Assembly (NCBI RefSeq): GCF_014692515.1
Contig: NZ_JACOIK010000012.1
Coordinates: 62,001 to 126,000 of the forward strand
Direction of reading: 5' to 3'
DNA: 64,000 nt
Origin: Sphingobacterium micropteri
GTDB lineage: Bacteria; Bacteroidota; Bacteroidia; Sphingobacteriales; Sphingobacteriaceae
The notes beneath the pieces are model-generated. The model saw nothing but the letters and a program-made list of their open reading frames with translations. It had not been told where the DNA came from and searched no databases. Position 1 is the stretch's first letter. Every line of letters begins with the position of its first letter. Made by a program: the position numbers and the translations under genes. Shown here one piece after another: positions 45,694-54,774 of the stretch.

Positions 45694-47703
45694 ATGAAAA
45701 AACTTCTTGGATTAGCCACTGTTGTGGTGATGACAGCCGGATGTGCCGGCACACAAGAACCACATCAAGCGATTGATTTATCGCACATGGATACCACTGT
45801 CCGTCCGCAAGATGATTTCTACCATTATGTCAATGGCAACTGGATGAAAACGGCAGAGATTCCAGCTGATAAGGCACGTTGGGGTTCTTTTGATGAACTT
45901 CGGGAGAACACTGACGAGGCTGTATTAAAGATATTAAAAGAATCATTAAAGGAAACGTTTGAGCAGGGTACAGACGGACAAAAAATTGCGGATCTGTATC
46001 AATCTTATGTCGATATAGAAAACCGTAATCAATTAGGTTTCGATCCGATTAAACCTTATCTCACAAAAATTGATGCCATCGAAACACTGGATGATCTCTA
46101 CGATTATCTAGTGGAAGTAGGGCCGGAAGGTGGTAATCCATTCTTCGGAGGATACGTATATGCGCACATGAAAAACAGCGATGTTAATGCGGTTTATTTG
46201 GGTGGTGGAAGCTTAGGGCTTGGTCGTTCATACTACCAGAAAGTGGACGACAAAAACACGGAAACGTTAGGACAATATGCTACATTTGCCTCTACACTAT
46301 ATAGTAAAATAGACCAACGAACCAAAGACCTTAAAGGACCTAAGATTGTAGCATTTGAGAAGGAAATCGCCTCTTATCTTAAAACCATTGAGGAGTCGCG
46401 TGACGCACAAAAGAGGTATAATCCAGTTGCCGTAACAGACCTTGGAAAAATGGTTAAAAATATCGATATAGCGAAATACATCAAAGAAATTGGTTTTACG
46501 GCTGATACGGTTATTATTAGCGAAATCAACTACTATAAGCATCTCGATAAAATTATTACACCGGAAAAACTACCACAGATTAAAGAATATCTGAAATTCA
46601 ATGTTATGAACGACGCGACGAACTACCTGTCTGCCGAGCTTGACGAGTTAGCGTTTGCGTTTTACGGGCGTCAATTAAAAGGGCAAAAAGAACAACGCGA
46701 TATGGAGAAAAGAGGGCTGGATTTTGTGAATGGTTCGGCAGGCGAGTTATTGGGTAAACTGTATGTAAAAGAAAATTTTCCACCGGAAGCAAAAGCTGCT
46801 TGTGAAGAGTTAGTGCAATACCTTATCAAGTCTTTTGAAGTACATATCAATAATTTGGATTGGATGTCGGCCGCAACCAAAGAGAAAGCGCTAGAAAAAC
46901 TAGCTAAATTTAATGTTAAAATCGGGTATCCGGACAAATGGAAAGACTATTCGAAGCTGGAGGTAGGAACTTCACTCTTTGAGAATGTTCATGCGCTTAA
47001 TCGTTGGTCTTTTGAAGATAATCTTGCTAAACAAGGTAAACCTGTCGATAAAACCGAGTGGGGTATGACGCCACAAACGGTAAATGCCTATTATAGCCCA
47101 TTGTTCAATGAGATTGTTTTCCCCGCTGCCATTCTGCAATCACCGTTCTACGATTATCGTGCGGATGCTGCGGTAAACTTCGGTGGTATCGGTGCGGTTA
47201 TCGGACACGAATTGTCGCATGGATTCGATGATTCCGGTTCGCAATATGATGGTGACGGAAATCTAAATAATTGGTGGACACCCGAAGATAAGGAAAAGTT
47301 TGATGCGGCTGCCGATGCATTGGTGGCTCAATTTGAAGCATACGAACCTGTACCAGGTGTTTTTGTCAATGGTCGCTTTACATTGGGTGAAAACATTGGC
47401 GATCTCGGTGGTTCTTCGGTCGCGTTCGATGCCTTAAAAATGTACTTGAAAGACAAAGGTGATCCGGGATTAATTGATGGCTTTACACCAGAACAGCGTT
47501 TCTTTTTATCGTGGGCGACGATATGGAGAACAAAGACGACAGATGAATTTGTAGTAAACCAAGTAAAAACAGATCCGCACTCTCCAGCGCAATACCGTGC
47601 TTTTGCCCCTATTGTCAACTTAGATGCTTTCCACGAAGCATTTGACACAAAAGAAGGTGATAAAATGTATAAACCAAAAGAGGAACGTATCAAAATCTGG
47701 TAA
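45694..47703 (+). CDS. M13-family zinc metallopeptidase (PepO/neprilysin-like) lipoprotein
   Basis: A 669-residue oligopeptidase. The lipoprotein signal ends at Cys17 (VVMTAGC), so it is probably membrane-anchored on the periplasmic side. The N-terminal domain begins VRPQDDFYHYVNGNWMKTAEIP, and the zinc site is VIGHELSHGFDDSG (HExxH) with ENIGDLGG providing the third ligand. NAYYSPLFNEIVFPAAILQSPF is the substrate-binding NAYY motif. Monocistronic with a strong hairpin after the stop. Confidence 0.95.
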   Translation: MKKLLGLATVVVMTAGCAGTQEPHQAIDLSHMDTTVRPQDDFYHYVNGNWMKTAEIPADKARWGSFDELRENTDEAVLKILKESLKETFEQGTDGQKIADLYQSYVDIENRNQLGFDPIKPYLTKIDAIETLDDLYDYLVEVGPEGGNPFFGGYVYAHMKNSDVNAVYLGGGSLGLGRSYYQKVDDKNTETLGQYATFASTLYSKIDQRTKDLKGPKIVAFEKEIASYLKTIEESRDAQKRYNPVAVTDLGKMVKNIDIAKYIKEIGFTADTVIISEINYYKHLDKIITPEKLPQIKEYLKFNVMNDATNYLSAELDELAFAFYGRQLKGQKEQRDMEKRGLDFVNGSAGELLGKLYVKENFPPEAKAACEELVQYLIKSFEVHINNLDWMSAATKEKALEKLAKFNVKIGYPDKWKDYSKLEVGTSLFENVHALNRWSFEDNLAKQGKPVDKTEWGMTPQTVNAYYSPLFNEIVFPAAILQSPFYDYRADAAVNFGGIGAVIGHELSHGFDDSGSQYDGDGNLNNWWTPEDKEKFDAAADALVAQFEAYEPVPGVFVNGRFTLGENIGDLGGSSVAFDALKMYLKDKGDPGLIDGFTPEQRFFLSWATIWRTKTTDEFVVNQVKTDPHSPAQYRAFAPIVNLDAFHEAFDTKEGDKMYKPKEERIKIW

Positions 47704-47715
47704 TTTAATACGAAC

Positions 47716-47747
47716 AACCATCCCGTATTGTATAATACGGGATGGTT
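47716..47747. terminator. Hairpin between convergent M13 peptidase and histidine kinase genes
   Basis: A perfect 14-bp stem AACCATCCCGTATT with its complement and a 4-nt loop lies just after the peptidase stop. It reaches the last codon of the convergent gene. No long T-run follows, so it may act as a transcript end for both genes. Confidence 0.7.
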
Positions 47748-48843
47748 AATATTCAGCAAGTTCCGGAAAAGACAATTCGACGGTCGTTCCCTTATCGATC
47801 AAACTAGAAAGGGTGATATTGCCTTTAAGACGAATCATGATTTTCTTTACGACACATAACCCAATACCCGTTCCAGGGAAACCTTCCGTATTCGATGCGC
47901 GATGAAATTGTTGAAAAATAGATCCTAGCTCTTTTTTCGGAATGCCGATGCCATTGTCTTGTATCGTGTAAATGATATAACCCTGCTTTTTTGAGCTGCT
48001 AATCTCCACGATTGGCTTTTTCTGCTTGGAGGAATACTTTACTGCATTCCCAATAATATTAAAAAATATCTGATAGAACACGTCCTTATCCCCATACAAC
48101 GGTTCCAGTCGACCAATTTTGAATACACAGTTAGTACCGCTATACAGCGTTTGGCTTTCGAGACATATTTTATGAATGATCTCCTCCAAGGAAACACAAG
48201 CATTGTTGTATTTTAATAAACGTGTTTGATTCAGTTGAATATTATGTCCAATGATGTTTTCAATACTAACCAGAGCATCTAAAATGATCGTAGTCCATTT
48301 ATATTGTTCAGTCTCGCTTAGCCCCCCTTTTGTTTGTAAATATTGCGTTCCCATCTTAGCTATAGACAAGGGATTTTTTAAATCGTGTGATAACGTATGC
48401 GCCAGGATCTCCAATTCATTATTGAAAGCCATAATAGCACTCTGCTCCCGCACTTTCTCCAAGGCTTGTCGACGAGAAGACACATCTGTTGCAGTATGGA
48501 TGATAGCGCTTGTTTTACCTTCCTCATCTACAATAGCTTGATAGATAAAATCAAAATATTTCAGTTCGGTCACACCATTGATCGTGACGTTAGCCGGATA
48601 TGCTATTGCTTCGTATGTCTGACCTGTCGCCCACACCTTTTTCAATATATCGGTAAAACCCTGTTCAGTAAACTCGGGGAAAGCCTCGCCGAAAAGCAGT
48701 CCGACAATCTCCTCACCACGTCCCCATATTTCAAACATGGCACTATTAACGAAGGCAATTCGTATATCTGCGGTGTCATAGATCGCAGTTGCACCTCTAG
48801 ATTTTTCCAGGGTCTGTAAAATAAAATTTTGGAATCGATTCAT
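47746..48843 (-). CDS. PAS-domain sensor histidine kinase
   Basis: A cytoplasmic (no membrane segment) kinase. The ATG at 48843 (MNRFQNFILQTLEKSRGATAIYD) is preferred because the PAS domain starts there; the upstream ATG adds only nine residues. The PAS domain spans about 15-125, and the HisKA phospho-acceptor is in LAHTLSHDLKNPLSIA. The ATPase part has FFNIIGNAVKYS, QDNGIGIPKKE and PGTGIGLCVVKKI. No response regulator gene is adjacent, so its partner is unknown; a sigma-factor gene lies divergently upstream. Confidence 0.9.
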   Translation of the reverse strand: MNRFQNFILQTLEKSRGATAIYDTADIRIAFVNSAMFEIWGRGEEIVGLLFGEAFPEFTEQGFTDILKKVWATGQTYEAIAYPANVTINGVTELKYFDFIYQAIVDEEGKTSAIIHTATDVSSRRQALEKVREQSAIMAFNNELEILAHTLSHDLKNPLSIAKMGTQYLQTKGGLSETEQYKWTTIILDALVSIENIIGHNIQLNQTRLLKYNNACVSLEEIIHKICLESQTLYSGTNCVFKIGRLEPLYGDKDVFYQIFFNIIGNAVKYSSKQKKPIVEISSSKKQGYIIYTIQDNGIGIPKKELGSIFQQFHRASNTEGFPGTGIGLCVVKKIMIRLKGNITLSSLIDKGTTVELSFPELAEY

Positions 48844-49315
48844 GTCTATGATAAAGCCGGCGATATTCAATTTCTACCAGATAACAATTATGGGAAAATT
48901 TTGTTTTATTTCGGACATCGTACCAAAATAAATACATAGCATTATTTTCTTTTCCAATGCAGTCTGGTGTCTGAATTAAATAAAAAATGCATAATGTATA
49001 AATAGTTGACATTGTTTTGCGACAAACACCCGCTTATTGACCTATTAACTAATTTTTTACCGTATATCGCGCGATTTATACGTGTTATGAAGTAAAACAC
49101 CTATTTTGTTTTTTAAAGAGACGAGACACATTTTAAAGAAAGATGTTTCAGATAAACTTTTCTTTAGGATTTAGCCTATGGAGGAAAATCCGCACCCGGT
49201 ACGTATTTTTATCGTTTTTCAAGATTGGCATTTACCACACCATGATTTACAGATTTGTTTGCATTGTTTTTGTTTACTCTTTCTCCACACAATCGGACGT
49301 AAACTAGATAAAAAC
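48844..49315. other. Intergenic region between the divergent histidine kinase and sigma-factor genes
   Basis: About 470 bp, AT-rich, without a convincing gene. An ATG at 49178 opens into the sigma-factor frame, but the first 46 codons look unlike the sigma-2 region (many Cys, His and Phe) and are not taken as coding. A 10-bp palindrome ATCGCGCGAT lies at 49066-49075. No full TAnnTTTG/TTTG promoter pair was seen. Confidence 0.5.
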
Positions 49316-49837
49316 ATGAAAACTATGGAAAGCAAAAAATTAAATCTAGCACTATTAGAAAACCAAAGTATTTTAAAGAATATTGCATTTAAGTTTACTA
49401 AAGATCCTGAGGAGATCAATGAACTTGTTCAGGAGACATTGGTTCGTTCCATTAAATATCTTGACAATTTCTTTAATAACCCAAAATTGGTTTCGTGGTT
49501 ATACGTCATTATGAAAAACGTATACATTAACCACTATCGACGTAACCAGCGACATACGGAATATGAGAGCTTCCAAAGCGCTGGATACAGAGGAGAAGGC
49601 TGTTCGGAACCCTTCACGACGAATACCGTAGAGGGAAAATTTGTGATGAAAGATATACGTGACGCTTTACAAAAGCTACCTCAAGATCATTACGAACTCT
49701 TTGTGCAATATATGGAAGGATATAAATACCGTGAACTTTCCGATCATTTCGGCCTACCCGAAGGCACGGTAAAAACCCGTATCCACCATACACGGAAGTT
49801 TCTGCAGAAGGAGTTGTCAATATATAAAAAAGGGTAG
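49316..49837 (+). CDS. ECF-type RNA polymerase sigma factor
   Basis: A sigma-70 family factor of 173 residues from the ATG at 49316 (Met 49325 is possible). Region 2 covers ENQSILKNIAFKFTKDPEEINELVQETLVRSIKYL and YVIMKNVYINHYRRNQ. Region 4 has QKLPQDHYELFVQYMEGYKYRELSDHFGLPEGTVKTRIHHTRKFLQKEL, a helix-turn-helix for the -35 element. No anti-sigma factor follows; DoxX on the other strand is next. The neighbouring sensor kinase may or may not be related. Confidence 0.9.
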   Translation: MKTMESKKLNLALLENQSILKNIAFKFTKDPEEINELVQETLVRSIKYLDNFFNNPKLVSWLYVIMKNVYINHYRRNQRHTEYESFQSAGYRGEGCSEPFTTNTVEGKFVMKDIRDALQKLPQDHYELFVQYMEGYKYRELSDHFGLPEGTVKTRIHHTRKFLQKELSIYKKG

Positions 49838-49848
49838 AATAAGATGAG

Positions 49849-49879
49849 TAGAGACGTAGCGTACATTGCTACGTCTCTA
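49849..49879. repeat. Perfect 12-bp palindromic hairpin (REP-like)
   Basis: TAGAGACGTAGC and its exact complement flank a 7-nt loop GTACATT, immediately between the convergent sigma-factor and doxX genes. No T-run follows. Similar GAGACG-rich palindromes are known as dispersed repeats in several bacterial genomes, but copy number here is unknown. Confidence 0.55.
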
Positions 49880-49881
49880 GC

Positions 49882-50328
49882 TTATATAGACCGCTTATAT
49901 CCCGGTTTATCCATTAGATTATCCAGCGAATACTTTCCTGAACCTACAATTAAAAATGCAAATAATAACACTAAAACCACCAAGGAGATCCAAAACTCAG
50001 AATTTAGAAAAGTAAAGCCATTTGTGATGTTTACAAAAAACACGGCACCTATAAGTATGGGTATTTGAAAAAGAACCGCCAGCCGTGTCTGGAAACCAAA
50101 AATAATGAATAGTCCGCCAACGAGGTGAGCAAATACCACGTAATGAACAGCCGACCAGATAGAGAGCTGAAAACTTGTTTGTCGAATAAGATCAGCGACA
50201 GCGTCCCGATCGTTTACAAAACTTATCCCCTTAGCAAAAATAACAACGCCGAGAAAGATTCTTAAGATGTCTAGCCAACGTGGATGATGCGTATCTCCCC
50301 ACCGACTAATTTTTTGTACCAGATTCAT
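49882..50328 (-). CDS. DoxX-family membrane protein
   Basis: A 148-residue protein with four membrane segments: ILRIFLGVVIFAKGISFV, AVHYVVFAHLVGGLFIIFG, LAVLFQIPILIGAVFFV and WISLVVLVLLFAFLIVG. The first helix carries the DoxX pattern LRIFLGVVIFAKG. Members of this family can act with sulfurtransferase or redox systems, but no partner is nearby. It ends 45 bp from the stop of the convergent sigma factor gene, with the palindrome between them. Confidence 0.86.
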   Translation of the reverse strand: MNLVQKISRWGDTHHPRWLDILRIFLGVVIFAKGISFVNDRDAVADLIRQTSFQLSIWSAVHYVVFAHLVGGLFIIFGFQTRLAVLFQIPILIGAVFFVNITNGFTFLNSEFWISLVVLVLLFAFLIVGSGKYSLDNLMDKPGYKRSI

Positions 50329-50429
50329 ATAACCTCCTTTTTTAACATTAAAGCCATTGTACAGTTTTAAGGTGCGGTTTATAGTTATACAATCTCCTGC
50401 AAAAATCGTGCTTAATTAAAAATATATTC

Positions 50430-50465
50430 AAAAAAAGAGGTCAACCATTTCTGTGTTGACCTCTT
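50430..50465 (-). terminator. Terminator of the RND efflux operon
   Basis: On the minus strand, AAGAGGTCAAC pairs with GTTGACCTCTT (11 bp) around a 9-nt loop and is followed by a run of T. It lies 21 bp after the stop of the RND gene. Confidence 0.9.
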
Positions 50466-50485
50466 CTTCTATTCGCATTTTTAAA

Positions 50486-53400
50486 TTAATATTTGATTTC
50501 CATCTCGTCTACGTAATCTTCGTTTTCGATATAATCAGCGACCATCAGTTCTGCGTAATCTACCTTCTCCTTTTTACCAAATCTTCTACTAATACCATCG
50601 AAAATGGAATACACCACCGGTACAACAACCAATGTCAGGAAAAGAGACGATAAAAGTCCACCAATAATCACGATTGCAAGTCCTCTGTTCATATCTGCAC
50701 CATCCCCTTGTGCCAATGCAATAGGTATCATACCAACAACCATCGCAATAGTTGTCATCAAGATAGGGCGAAACCGCGCATGGTTGGCTGCAACAAGAGC
50801 GTCGTATGTACTGGCTCCAGCGTCTTTTCGGTGGTTCGCAAAATCCACTAATAAAATAGCGTTTTTAGCTACCAATCCAATCAGCATGATAATACCCAAA
50901 ATGGTAAAGATATTCAACGTTTGGTTTGCTATCGCTAATGCTAACAAGGCACCAATGAAAGACAACGGAATGGAGAATAACACGACAAAAGGCGTCATAA
51001 AGCTGTCGTAGAGCGCTACCATGACCAGATAGACCAAAAGAATAGCAGCAATCAAGGCCACACCCAATGTTCCAAAACCTTCTTCTTGGTTTTCCATATT
51101 ACCACCCCACATATAGGAAACACCTGGTTTCAACGTGATGGTGTTGTTATCAATCTGGTTTTGGATTTCCGTTTCCCATTCCGTTGCTACTGTACCTACG
51201 GGACGTCCAACCACCTGGGCTTGTACAGACACCGATGGCGATTTATCCCGTCGTTCTAATAAACTTGGCCCCGAAGCATACGTCACATCTGCGAACTGCT
51301 CCAATTTAATAGCTTGTCCATCTTGATTAATAAATTTTAAGTTTCGAACATCATCAATATTTCCACGGCCAAACTCATCATAACGGATGTTAATATCATA
51401 TTCGGTATCACCTGCGCGATATTTGGTATCCGTATTTCCAGAAAATGCCGTTTGCATCGTCATACCTACCGTTGCAACATTTAATCCCAACGTGTTCATT
51501 TTATCCCGATCCACTTGTACACTAATTTCGGGATTACCGTCTTCGGATGTCAATTCAATTTCTGAAGCGCCGGGCACACTGCGAAGTACATCCGCAAAGG
51601 TACGTGCGGTCTCTAACGCATCCTCTGGAGAAGCTCCCACAACTGTCATCATCAATGGTGCTTGTTCAGCGCCCATAATTCCCATATTAACCGTTTTTAA
51701 TTTAGCGCCTACCAGAACTTTTTCCATCTCGCGCTTCAACTTTGCGGAGTAAACCTTGGTAGATTCCGTTTTATTGTATCCAGGCTCTAAAATGATATGA
51801 ATCTCTGCCTTGTACTTTGTACCTCCGACATTCATCATTCCGTCAGATGCTTGTCCTACGGTTGTAATCATCCGTTCAATTTCCGGTTTTTGTGCCAAAT
51901 AATTTTCCGCTTTTTGAACCATAAAGTTCGTTTGTTCTAAAGAGGCGTCTTTGTTGATCTCCATTTGTAGATAAAACTCTCCTTTATCGTTTCCGGGGAA
52001 AAAATCCGAACCAATATATCCCATACCAACCAATGCGAAGGATGCAAACAGTAGTCCTACAGAAATAAGTAAAACGATGACTTTATTTAGGCGACGTCTT
52101 AATGACCATTTCAATATACCCGAAATCCAGTTTGTCAACCCCGTTAAACCATTTTCAAAACCGTGTAGTATACCCCCAAAAAATGATTTTTTATTAATAT
52201 GAGACAGTTTTCCTAGACGAGAATATAGCCACGGTACAATCGTAAACGAAACAAGGAAGGAAAGTAACGTAGAAACCATTACAGTTACACAGAATTGGCG
52301 TAAGATATCGGAAACCAGGCCTGATGACATCGCAATAGGTAAGAACACGACCACGATAACTAAGGTAATTGCCGAAACTGTAAAACCAATTTCTTTCGCG
52401 CCATCGAAGGAAGCACGTACTTTATTTTTACCCATCTCCATATGGCGGTGGATATTTTCGATAACCACAATGGCATCATCTACCAGGATACCTACCACCA
52501 ACGACAATCCCAAAAGCGACATCAAATTTAAGGTGTAGCCCAACATATTTAAGAAAATAAAGGTGGCTATCAACGATAAAGGAATAGCTACCACAGCGAT
52601 AAACGCATCGCGCAAACTGTGGAGGAAAAATAACATGATAAATGCTACCAAAGCAATCGCAATCATTAAATCGTGGATCACGTTATTGGCGGCTGTCAAT
52701 GTATAGTCCGTTGTATCATTCGCTATGATAATATTAACTCCTTCCGTTTGGTAATCCGCATTCACCGTAGCGATCTCTTCTTGCACTAATTCCGAAACGG
52801 CTACCGCGTTGGCGTCAGACTGCTTAAACACCTGCATCAAGATCGTATTTTGGCGGTCAATACGTGATATTTTTTCGATATCTTTAATCCCATCCTGTAC
52901 GTCTGCGATATCACGTAAACGGATGGCTGCACCGCCCGGTGTGGTGATCGGCAAATCCCGCAACTCATCGATACTTGTAAATTTACCAGCCAACCGTAGC
53001 GTCGTCTGATTATCCCGTGTCCGTACGTTACCTGTCGGGAAGTCAAGGTTAGCAGAAGCAATCGCTTGTTGCACCTGCGAAACTGACAGTCCGTAGCCCT
53101 CTAGTTTATTAGGATCCACGCTAACTTGGATTTCGCGCTCTTCTCCCCCAATCATATCCACTTTTGCAACACCGTTGATACGGGCGAAAACCGGTTGGAT
53201 TTTTTGATCTAAAAGATCATATAAATCTTTTTCTGACAAATTGGACGTTACAGATAGATTCATGATAGGTACATCATCCAAGGAGAATTTGGACAATGCC
53301 GGTGTTTCTACATCATCCGGAAATTCATTGATCACCGCATTTATCTTACGTTGTGCGTCAGTGAGCAGGAAGTTAACATCCGCCCCGGTATTAAGCTGAA

Positions 53401-53677
53401 TCATGACGACAGAAACTGATTCCATCGATTTGGATTCTATTTTCTTTACGTTTTCTAACGACGCCACAGCGTCCTCCACTACTTTGGTTACGGAAGTTTC
53501 TACCTCGGATGGTGCCGCACCGGGATATATTGTTTGCACCGTAATGACGTTGACCTCAAATTTCGGCACAAGCTCATATCCCATTTGGCTATAGGAGAAT
53601 ATTCCACCAAGCGTAAGTATAATAAACAATACAATTATTATACTGGGTCTTTTTATAGATATTTCAGAAATCTTCAT
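50486..53677 (-). CDS. RND-family efflux pump inner-membrane subunit
   Basis: A 1063-residue proton-driven exporter of the HAE-1/AcrB type. It starts ISEISIKRPSIIIVLFIILTLGGIFSYSQMGYELVPK and has the duplicated layout of 12 membrane helices with two large periplasmic loops. Conserved segments include YPGAAPSEVETSVTKVVEDAV, LSLVVGILVDDAIVVIENIHRHM (intramembrane Asp pair) and LIGLVAKNAILLVDFAN. The substrate is unknown, probably drugs, dyes or small hydrophobic compounds. It is the last gene of the tetR-tolC-MFP-RND operon, 14 bp after the adaptor gene. Confidence 0.95.
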   Translation of the reverse strand: MKISEISIKRPSIIIVLFIILTLGGIFSYSQMGYELVPKFEVNVITVQTIYPGAAPSEVETSVTKVVEDAVASLENVKKIESKSMESVSVVMIQLNTGADVNFLLTDAQRKINAVINEFPDDVETPALSKFSLDDVPIMNLSVTSNLSEKDLYDLLDQKIQPVFARINGVAKVDMIGGEEREIQVSVDPNKLEGYGLSVSQVQQAIASANLDFPTGNVRTRDNQTTLRLAGKFTSIDELRDLPITTPGGAAIRLRDIADVQDGIKDIEKISRIDRQNTILMQVFKQSDANAVAVSELVQEEIATVNADYQTEGVNIIIANDTTDYTLTAANNVIHDLMIAIALVAFIMLFFLHSLRDAFIAVVAIPLSLIATFIFLNMLGYTLNLMSLLGLSLVVGILVDDAIVVIENIHRHMEMGKNKVRASFDGAKEIGFTVSAITLVIVVVFLPIAMSSGLVSDILRQFCVTVMVSTLLSFLVSFTIVPWLYSRLGKLSHINKKSFFGGILHGFENGLTGLTNWISGILKWSLRRRLNKVIVLLISVGLLFASFALVGMGYIGSDFFPGNDKGEFYLQMEINKDASLEQTNFMVQKAENYLAQKPEIERMITTVGQASDGMMNVGGTKYKAEIHIILEPGYNKTESTKVYSAKLKREMEKVLVGAKLKTVNMGIMGAEQAPLMMTVVGASPEDALETARTFADVLRSVPGASEIELTSEDGNPEISVQVDRDKMNTLGLNVATVGMTMQTAFSGNTDTKYRAGDTEYDINIRYDEFGRGNIDDVRNLKFINQDGQAIKLEQFADVTYASGPSLLERRDKSPSVSVQAQVVGRPVGTVATEWETEIQNQIDNNTITLKPGVSYMWGGNMENQEEGFGTLGVALIAAILLVYLVMVALYDSFMTPFVVLFSIPLSFIGALLALAIANQTLNIFTILGIIMLIGLVAKNAILLVDFANHRKDAGASTYDALVAANHARFRPILMTTIAMVVGMIPIALAQGDGADMNRGLAIVIIGGLLSSLFLTLVVVPVVYSIFDGISRRFGKKEKVDYAELMVADYIENEDYVDEMEIKY

Positions 53678-53691
53678 TGAAAGGTTCTTTT

Positions 53692-54750
53692 TTACTTAAT
53701 AATTTCTACCGGTGTGCCCTCCAAAAGGTTAATTTGACCAGAAGTTACAACCACCGTACCTTTTTCTAATCCCGACACCACTTCGATGTAATTCCCAAAG
53801 CTTCTTCCTGACACCACATTTTTCAATACCGCTTTTCCATCTTCAACAGCAAAAACTTGATTAGAGCTCACACTTCCTACAAAGGCGTTTCGTGGTATAA
53901 CTAAGGCATTAACAGCTCCTTCGCCACCAAAATAGGCCGTACCATACATTCCGGCTTTCAAATCATTATTGGCATTGTTTTTTATTTCTAACTCAACAGG
54001 AAAATTTAAACTGCCATCTGCTTTAGGTGCTACAAAAGTGACCGTACCATAAAAGGTCTGATTCGGCAAGACAGGTGATTCAACCTTAACGCTTTGCCCT
54101 AATTTCGTTTGTCCGATATTTTTTTCGTCGACATTTATTTTCAACTTTAACGTGGACACATTGACCACCTCAAATAGTTCCTGTCCTGGGCTTACATAAG
54201 AACCGGGTTCAATATTTCTCTTGTTGATTACACCTGCGAAAGACGCTGTAATATTTACATCAGAAGCTGACAACTGTGCTGATTTCAAGTTGTTTTTTGC
54301 ATTTTCCAACTGGAGCTTCACTTGGTCCAGCTGCTGTTGGGTGACGCCTCCTGTGGAATAAGCACTCTCGAAACGAGCAACTTCCGCCTCTGCGTTGTTG
54401 TAGGTTGCTTGCGCATTTGTCACCGTAACATTTTGCTTATCGCCATCAATTATGGCAAGTGTCTGGCCAGCTTTTACATACGCTCCCTCTTCTACCAGTA
54501 CACGAACTACCTTGCCAGAAGCTTCTGCGGACAACATAACTTCCTGCTTAGGCGCAAATACACCATTAGTGACATATTCTGCATTGACGTCTTTAAAATC
54601 TGCCGTATCAGCACGAACGGATACCGCTGCGTTTTGAATGGCAACCGTAGCCGTATCAGCTTCGTTTTTAGCTTTGTTCTGATTCAAAATAAACATAATC
54701 CCTGCTAACGCAGCAGCAATGATGATTACCGTTAAAATTACCCGTTTCAT
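53692..54750 (-). CDS. RND efflux periplasmic adaptor (membrane fusion protein)
   Basis: A 352-residue adaptor linking the RND pump to the TolC-like duct. It has one N-terminal membrane/signal segment (VILTVIIIAAALAGIMFIL), a biotinyl-lipoyl-like domain (GKVVRVLVEEGAYVKAGQTLAIIDG), a helical hairpin (about 108-150, ATYNNAEAEVARFESAYSTGG), and a second lipoyl half (NITASFAGVINKRNIEPGSYVSPGQ). The beta-barrel and membrane-proximal domains follow. It lies 14 bp before the RND gene and 24 bp after the TolC gene. Confidence 0.94.
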   Translation of the reverse strand: MKRVILTVIIIAAALAGIMFILNQNKAKNEADTATVAIQNAAVSVRADTADFKDVNAEYVTNGVFAPKQEVMLSAEASGKVVRVLVEEGAYVKAGQTLAIIDGDKQNVTVTNAQATYNNAEAEVARFESAYSTGGVTQQQLDQVKLQLENAKNNLKSAQLSASDVNITASFAGVINKRNIEPGSYVSPGQELFEVVNVSTLKLKINVDEKNIGQTKLGQSVKVESPVLPNQTFYGTVTFVAPKADGSLNFPVELEIKNNANNDLKAGMYGTAYFGGEGAVNALVIPRNAFVGSVSSNQVFAVEDGKAVLKNVVSGRSFGNYIEVVSGLEKGTVVVTSGQINLLEGTPVEIIK

Positions 54751-54774
54751 ATTTGATGTGTATAAATAAGTTGA

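Noticed and set aside
49178..49315. N-terminal extension of the sigma factor from the ATG at 49178
   Set aside because: Residues are rich in Cys, His and Phe and do not resemble sigma-factor region 1 or 2; the ATG at 49316 gives a normal-length ECF factor.
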